This document shows, piece after piece, positions 60,196 to 64,000 of a stretch of DNA of 64,000 bases. A program made the position numbers and the translations under genes. Under the pieces are notes generated by a model. That model had not been told where the DNA came from. It made no database searches and saw nothing but the letters and a program-made list of their open reading frames with translations. Numbering within the stretch: the first letter of the stretch is position 1; every line of letters begins with the position of its first letter. The DNA lies in NCBI RefSeq assembly GCF_022811925.1, contig NZ_CP065511.1:2411501-2475500 (forward strand). Reading direction: 5' to 3'. This DNA is from Cytobacillus oceanisediminis (GTDB taxonomy: Bacteria > Bacillota > Bacilli > Bacillales > Cytobacillaceae).

Positions 60196-60222
60196 ATAAA
60201 AAAACTGCCATAACGGCAGTCA
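60196..60222 (-). terminator. Terminator of the AI-2E-type transporter gene
   Basis: On the minus strand ACTGCC folds with GGCAGT around GTTAT, followed by T7. It lies just after the transporter stop. Confidence 0.85.
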
Positions 60223-60228
60223 CACTCT

Positions 60229-61314
60229 TTATATATCTTCTGAAAGCAAACTTTTCCTTGTTCTTAAACGGTAAAACCTTCTAAAGTCTTTTACAAGAAC
60301 CTTAACCACGGAATAGAACGGAATGGCAATCAGGATCCCGATAAAACCATAAATCGATCCTGCAGCCATTAAGATTATTATGACTGTAAGGGGGTGGAGA
60401 TTAAGCCTTTTGCCCATCACGTGAGGGGAAACGAGATTGCCTTCAAGCAGCTGAACAGCGATCAATACCAGTATTATTTTTAATACCATTCCTGGGCCTT
60501 GCAGTAATCCGATGAAAACGGCGGGGATGATTCCAAGCACTGGACCAAGAAATGGCACAACAGTCAGGAACATCGCAAAGAATGCCAAAGTTAATGCGTA
60601 TTCCAAGCCTATAATCATATAGCCGATATACATTAACACACCATCGACGACTGCCACAATAAACTGGCCGGTAACATAGGAAAATAACGTTTTATCAATA
60701 TCAGCAAGTATCTTATTTCCCTCTTCCTCGTGTTTATCAGGGAGATATTTCAAAAGAAACGGCCGGAGCTTATGATCATCCTTCAGGAAATAGAAAAGGA
60801 TAAATGGCACAACCACGATTACAGTGACAATGCTTGTAATGGTAGAGAACACTTTTATCACATTTTTGCCAGCACCTGATAAAATGGTTTCTAAAAAGTT
60901 CAGCACTTTATTTTTTAAATGGTCATAAGAGAACATGCCCATATTGTTTTTTTCAACCACTTTCTCCGTTTCATCCGATAAATCTTCCATCTTTGCTGGC
61001 AGGTTTCCGCTGAGTTCAGTAACCTGGCTGCCAATCAAATTGCCGATTGCGTGAAATCCAAAGTACCCTAAACCCAACACCACAGCAAATATGACGATAA
61101 TGCTGGCTGTTTTGGGTAAAGACTTAGAAACCAATCTGACCAGGGGCCTCAATATATAGTATAGAATGCCGGCAATCAATACCGGAAAGAAAATGGTTGC
61201 GATCAAAGCCCGGATCGGCCACAGGAAATGATCAATCTTTCCAAGCAGAAAGATAATGATTAAAACGAAAATAATGCCAGCTGCATATTTAAAAAATGGT
61301 TTATTGATCCACAT
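60229..61314 (-). CDS. AI-2E family transporter (PerM/YueF/YtvI type)
   Basis: The 361-residue protein has about eight membrane segments. A first pair lies near the N-terminus, a soluble helical stretch near 85-140 (LSGNLPAKMEDLSDETEKVVEKN), then VPFILFYFLKDDHKLRPFLLKYLP and GLLQGPGMVLKIILVLIAVQLLEGNLVSPHVMGKRLNLHP, the family hallmark. Members export small molecules; AI-2 and Na+/H+ exchange have been proposed for some. Substrate unknown here. It has its own terminator. Confidence 0.88.
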   Translation of the reverse strand: MWINKPFFKYAAGIIFVLIIIFLLGKIDHFLWPIRALIATIFFPVLIAGILYYILRPLVRLVSKSLPKTASIIVIFAVVLGLGYFGFHAIGNLIGSQVTELSGNLPAKMEDLSDETEKVVEKNNMGMFSYDHLKNKVLNFLETILSGAGKNVIKVFSTITSIVTVIVVVPFILFYFLKDDHKLRPFLLKYLPDKHEEEGNKILADIDKTLFSYVTGQFIVAVVDGVLMYIGYMIIGLEYALTLAFFAMFLTVVPFLGPVLGIIPAVFIGLLQGPGMVLKIILVLIAVQLLEGNLVSPHVMGKRLNLHPLTVIIILMAAGSIYGFIGILIAIPFYSVVKVLVKDFRRFYRLRTRKSLLSEDI

Positions 61315-61452
61315 TCATGTACCCCAACCTTAATATATGTATTTACTATTCACCTTTCCTTTTTTTAAACATTGTTAAACACAGCAGTTTAAGAATCGAT
61401 GTAAGAGGAATAGATTAAACAATAACTACATAACAGGTGAGGGAATATAACT

Positions 61453-62487
61453 ATGTTCTTTATTAAGAATGTTACCATTAAGGAAGCAATGCTTTTTTTA
61501 TTGTTTGCAGGAGTGATATTGGCTGCCAAATGGACAGTTAACTTACTTGTGAAAAAGAGGAAGGGCAAGTCAGTACAAAACGACCGGATCATGCAGGGAA
61601 TTTCTTCACTCGTGAACTGGGCAGCTTTTTATGGAATTATCATTCTATTCTTGTTTTATTTTTCAAGGGAGAAATGGCTTTTTTATACCTTGTTCACGGC
61701 AGGGGAGGTAGATGTGACGCTATATTTAATCATTGTAGCGTTTTTGACAGTCTCGCTTGCAAATCGGATCGTAAAAGTATTCACTAAATATGTATTAACA
61801 TCTGTTTATGAATTCTATGGAGTTGATCGGGGGCTCGGCTATTCATTCAACAGAATGATTTATTATACCGTCATGGTTGCAGCGCTCGCCATCAGCCTTA
61901 CAACGGTCGGGCTTGATTTAACAGCGGCTGCTGCCATACTGGGTGTCCTTGGTATTGGTATAGGGTTCGGCATGCGCAATATTGCCGGTAACTTTATTTC
62001 AGGCATCATCATCCTTTTCGAACGGCCGATTGAAATTGGGGAAGTGATCGAGATCAATAATAAGATCGGTAAAATAGAAAGCATCCGTCTCAGATCAACT
62101 ATCGTCCGTACAGCTAAAGAGGGAACCCTCATCGTCCCAAACCAATACTTCATCGAACAAATCATCAAGAACCGGACAGGCTCAGAAATGCTTGCCCAGG
62201 TTCTAATCAGCGTAGCGTACGGCACTGATACAGATAAAGTCGAAAAGCTTCTGAGAGAAGCAGTGGATGTGGAAATCCCCAAAACAGAAGGGATTTTAAT
62301 GGCACCTGCACCTGATATCCGTTTTGTGGATTTCCGCAATAAGGCAATGGACTTTTTGATAGAAGTACCTGTTGCAGATTTTGAAGCCAAACAGAAATTT
62401 GAAAGCCGGCTAAGACATGTAATTGCAGAGAATTTTTATAAAAACGGAATTGAACTTGCCTCAGCACAGCTGCTGCCCGGTGAATGA
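61453..62487 (+). CDS. Small-conductance mechanosensitive channel, MscS family
   Basis: The 344-residue protein has three or four membrane segments, the last being the pore helix AAAAILGVLGIGIGFGMRNIAGNFISGIII (about 155-184). The cytoplasmic beta domain (FERPIEIGEVIEI, RSTIVRTAKEGTLIVPNQYFIEQIIKN) and C-terminal alpha/beta domain follow. It opens under membrane tension to release solutes on osmotic downshock. Closest by length to the YkuT-type Bacillus members. GGTGAGGG precedes the ATG. Confidence 0.92.
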   Translation: MFFIKNVTIKEAMLFLLFAGVILAAKWTVNLLVKKRKGKSVQNDRIMQGISSLVNWAAFYGIIILFLFYFSREKWLFYTLFTAGEVDVTLYLIIVAFLTVSLANRIVKVFTKYVLTSVYEFYGVDRGLGYSFNRMIYYTVMVAALAISLTTVGLDLTAAAAILGVLGIGIGFGMRNIAGNFISGIIILFERPIEIGEVIEINNKIGKIESIRLRSTIVRTAKEGTLIVPNQYFIEQIIKNRTGSEMLAQVLISVAYGTDTDKVEKLLREAVDVEIPKTEGILMAPAPDIRFVDFRNKAMDFLIEVPVADFEAKQKFESRLRHVIAENFYKNGIELASAQLLPGE

Positions 62488-62513
62488 CGGGTTCAGTTAA
62501 CAGGAGATAAAAC

Positions 62514-62546
62514 GAAAACACCAGCCGCTCGGGGCTGGTGTTTTCC
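62514..62546. terminator. Bidirectional terminator after the MscS gene
   Basis: AAAACACCAGCC pairs with GGCTGGTGTTTT around a short GC loop. It is shared with the small converging membrane-protein gene. Confidence 0.9.
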
Positions 62547-62556
62547 AAAGTGTATC

Positions 62557-62742
62557 CTATTTCCCTAACAAAGCTTTAACTCCAAGATAAAGAATGGCAA
62601 GACCAAATATGATCATAGCCAGACCGCCGACAATGGTGAAAAAGCTGGCAATACCTGAAGTAATAACTGCAGAAACAGGTACCATAGTCATGCCGTAGCC
62701 AGCAAGCATACATGCAAGATATAATAATGCTAATTGATACAT
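62557..62742 (-). CDS. Small two-helix membrane protein, 61 residues
   Basis: The protein is almost wholly hydrophobic: YQLALLYLACMLAGYGMTMVPV and TIVGGLAMIIFGLAILYLGVKAL form two membrane helices. A strong GAAGGGAGGG site precedes the ATG, and the terminator at 62514-62546 follows. The family is not recognised; a role in stress or membrane adaptation would be a guess. Confidence 0.7.
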   Translation of the reverse strand: MYQLALLYLACMLAGYGMTMVPVSAVITSGIASFFTIVGGLAMIIFGLAILYLGVKALLGK

Positions 62743-62852
62743 TATATATCCCTCCCTTCCATACTAAGGTATGAAAAAGAAGGAATTTTGCTTGGTTTAA
62801 TATCCCGAATCTTCCGAATAAGATAAAAACAGTTCTTTAGAATTATTTAGTG

Positions 62853-63287
62853 CTAATGATTCTCCTTTACTTCCTGAATAGCAATGAGTTTTAAAGCAGT
62901 TAATTCTTCCTCTGATAACCTTTCAGTTAAAAGACTGTATAATTCATTCTGCTCTTCAGCAGTCAGTCCGCCTTTTACTTTTGAGACACTCTGCTGGATT
63001 TCCTTCATCGAAAAGCTTTCTGAAATCTTTTTCACAGCCTCTTCTTTTGTCTTAATCGGCAATGATGTCTCTTCAAGATCTACAGCTTTTAAATCATCCT
63101 GGCTGCTTCCAAGCAGGGCCTCTACATTTGGATCACTGGCAAGCATCTCCAGATCATCCTCAGTGATGCTGCCGGCAACTTCTGTCATTACTTTATTTGA
63201 TATCAAATCCATTGAAGCAAAATAGATGAGGAATCCCAATAAAATAAAAGACCCTCCAGTTATTGTCCAAAAAATAATTTTTTTCAA
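62853..63287 (-). CDS. Membrane-anchored protein of unknown function, 144 residues
   Basis: One N-terminal membrane helix (IIFWTITGGSFILLGFLIYFA) precedes an acidic helical domain (ITEDDLEMLASDPNVEALLG, EEQNELYSLLTERLSEEELTALKLIA). The TTG start at 63287 has no good ribosome site. The frame upstream stays open and reads as plausible protein (KWEECERICSLFEQPKKLKK) but has no start codon before a stop. An ATG at 63343 would join that reading if one more A were present in an A4 run. The stop of a short overlapping frame forms TTGA with this start, so translational coupling is another explanation. Function unknown. Confidence 0.6.
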   Translation of the reverse strand: MKKIIFWTITGGSFILLGFLIYFASMDLISNKVMTEVAGSITEDDLEMLASDPNVEALLGSSQDDLKAVDLEETSLPIKTKEEAVKKISESFSMKEIQQSVSKVKGGLTAEEQNELYSLLTERLSEEELTALKLIAIQEVKENH

Positions 63288-63406
63288 CTTTTTGGGCTGC
63301 TCAAATAACGAACAGATCCGTTCACACTCCTCCCATTTTCCATCTCTTTAAATTGTAAATGGTCTTTTCCTGATTTTGCAAATCTTTCTCACCTATAGAA
63401 CGTATG

Positions 63407-63415
63407 TGCTATAAT
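63407..63415 (+). promoter_or_regulatory. Extended -10 promoter of the helicase gene
   Basis: TGCTATAAT is an extended -10 element with a perfect TATAAT. No good -35 lies 17 nt upstream, as is common with extended -10 promoters. It is about 30 nt before the helicase start. Confidence 0.6.
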
Positions 63416-63445
63416 AGGGGAATAATAAAGCAAGGAGCCGTTTCC

Positions 63446-64000
63446 ATGCATAATAAGATAAAAATATCGGTTAGATCGTTAGTTGAATATGTTTATAAAA
63501 GCGGCAGCATTGAAACAGGCTTCCGTTCTGCAGTGCCGCTTTCAGAAGGAACCAGGATTCATCAGAGAATCCAAAAACTTTATGGGGAAGAAGATCAAAA
63601 AGAAGTGTATCTGCACACAGCCTTAACCTTCAATCTCCTCAACTTTCAGCTGGAAGGCAGGTGTGATGGGCTTCTCATCAGAAATGAAGAACGGATGATT
63701 GATGAAATTAAGTCTGTTTCCCTCCCGCTATCTGAAATTGATGAATTTGCTTATCCTGTCCATTGGGCTCAGGCTAAATGCTATGCTTTCATGTATGCAA
63801 AAGATCATAATCTTCCAGAAATGACGGTTCAATTAACATATATTCAGTCTAAAACAGATGAAGTGAAAAGATTTCAGCAAAGCTATTCTTTTCGTGAACT
63901 TGAAGAATTTATACTTTGCCTTCTGGAATCCTATTTTCCATACGCCGACTTGAGGATTCAGCATCAACAGGCATTAATAAGGAGCGTACAAGAACTGGCT
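63446..64000 (+). CDS. DinG/Rad3-like ATP-dependent DNA helicase, N-terminal part only
   Basis: The frame is open from ATG 63446 (AAGGAGC upstream) to the window end, 185 residues without a stop. It starts MHNKIKISVRSLVEYVYKSG. It has a Cas4/AddB-like PD-(D/E)xK nuclease core: EGRCDGLLI (Asp), IDEIKS (Glu-x-Lys), then WAQAKCYAFMYA (Gln). Helicases of the XPD/DinG group with this N-terminal nuclease-like domain are common in Bacillaceae. The helicase motifs themselves lie beyond the edge, so the assignment rests on the N-terminal domain alone. Confidence 0.75.
   Translation, partial: MHNKIKISVRSLVEYVYKSGSIETGFRSAVPLSEGTRIHQRIQKLYGEEDQKEVYLHTALTFNLLNFQLEGRCDGLLIRNEERMIDEIKSVSLPLSEIDEFAYPVHWAQAKCYAFMYAKDHNLPEMTVQLTYIQSKTDEVKRFQQSYSFRELEEFILCLLESYFPYADLRIQHQQALIRSVQELA

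Noticed and set aside
1..64000. CRISPR arrays, insertion sequences, tRNA or rRNA genes
   Set aside because: No regularly spaced repeats, transposase-like frames with terminal inverted repeats, or cloverleaf/rRNA-like sequence were seen.

Overview
The window is about 64 kb of chromosome from a low-GC, endospore-forming member of the Bacillaceae. The best fit is a Cytobacillus/Mesobacillus-type Bacillus, but the genus is an inference. The signs are A+T-rich intergenic DNA, strong AGGAGG ribosome binding sites, many TTG starts, a GerA-type germination protein, a Bacillus nas operon, a bacterial nitric oxide synthase, a sigma-B-type promoter before csbD, and TnrA- and Zur-type boxes. No tRNA, rRNA, transposase, integrase or CRISPR array was seen; it reads as ordinary chromosome with accessory metabolic cassettes.

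Layout. 1-1.8 kb: 3' part of a lipoteichoic acid synthase gene. 1.8-13.4 kb: nitrate assimilation, with a nitrate transporter divergent from nasB-nasC-nasD-nasE-hemD-nasF. Two perfect TnrA boxes lie in the shared upstream region. The last two genes supply siroheme precursors. 13.5-21.0 kb: a LacI-controlled alpha-glucoside operon (regulator, binding lipoprotein, two permeases, two GH13 glucosidases) with a 34-bp palindromic operator; the transport ATPase must come from elsewhere. 21-29.6 kb: a PP2C-like protein, a 52-bp tandem repeat, nitric oxide synthase, a small unlisted protein, an FMN glutamate-synthase-like protein, a lone GerA subunit, and a TetR/MFS efflux pair. 29.8-35.4 kb: a sigma-54 activator followed by a textbook -24/-12 promoter and an operon for carboxylate uptake, CoA ligation and hydration. 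35.5-39.1 kb: two small proteins, a VanW lipoprotein, a candidate small RNA and a chemotaxis receptor.

39.1-42.8 kb: a zinc-limitation region. A His-rich protein and a permease run one way; a CxCC GTPase and a zinc-free ribosomal protein L33 paralogue run the other. Both sides carry Zur-type boxes. 43-47.5 kb: a candidate RNA leader and SDR reductase, a DnaD-like protein, a holin-like protein, a cold-shock protein, a DUF421 protein, and a SAM-I riboswitch controlling an NhaC-type transporter. 47.7-56.7 kb: sbcD-sbcC, a diphthine-ammonia-ligase-type protein, a SET-domain protein, a YwaF-like membrane protein, a frameshifted type II pantothenate kinase, and selB. 57-64 kb: cell-wall hydrolases, csbD, an M42 peptidase, an AI-2E-type exporter, an MscS channel, small membrane proteins, and the 5' part of a DinG-like helicase gene cut by the window edge.

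The most promising less-described items are the sigma-54-driven CoA-ligase/hydratase/symporter operon, the candidate RNA leader at 42.97-43.07 kb, the C-rich-loop RNA candidate near 37.2 kb, the zinc-limitation region with the L33 paralogue, and the broken pantothenate kinase beside an isolated selB.
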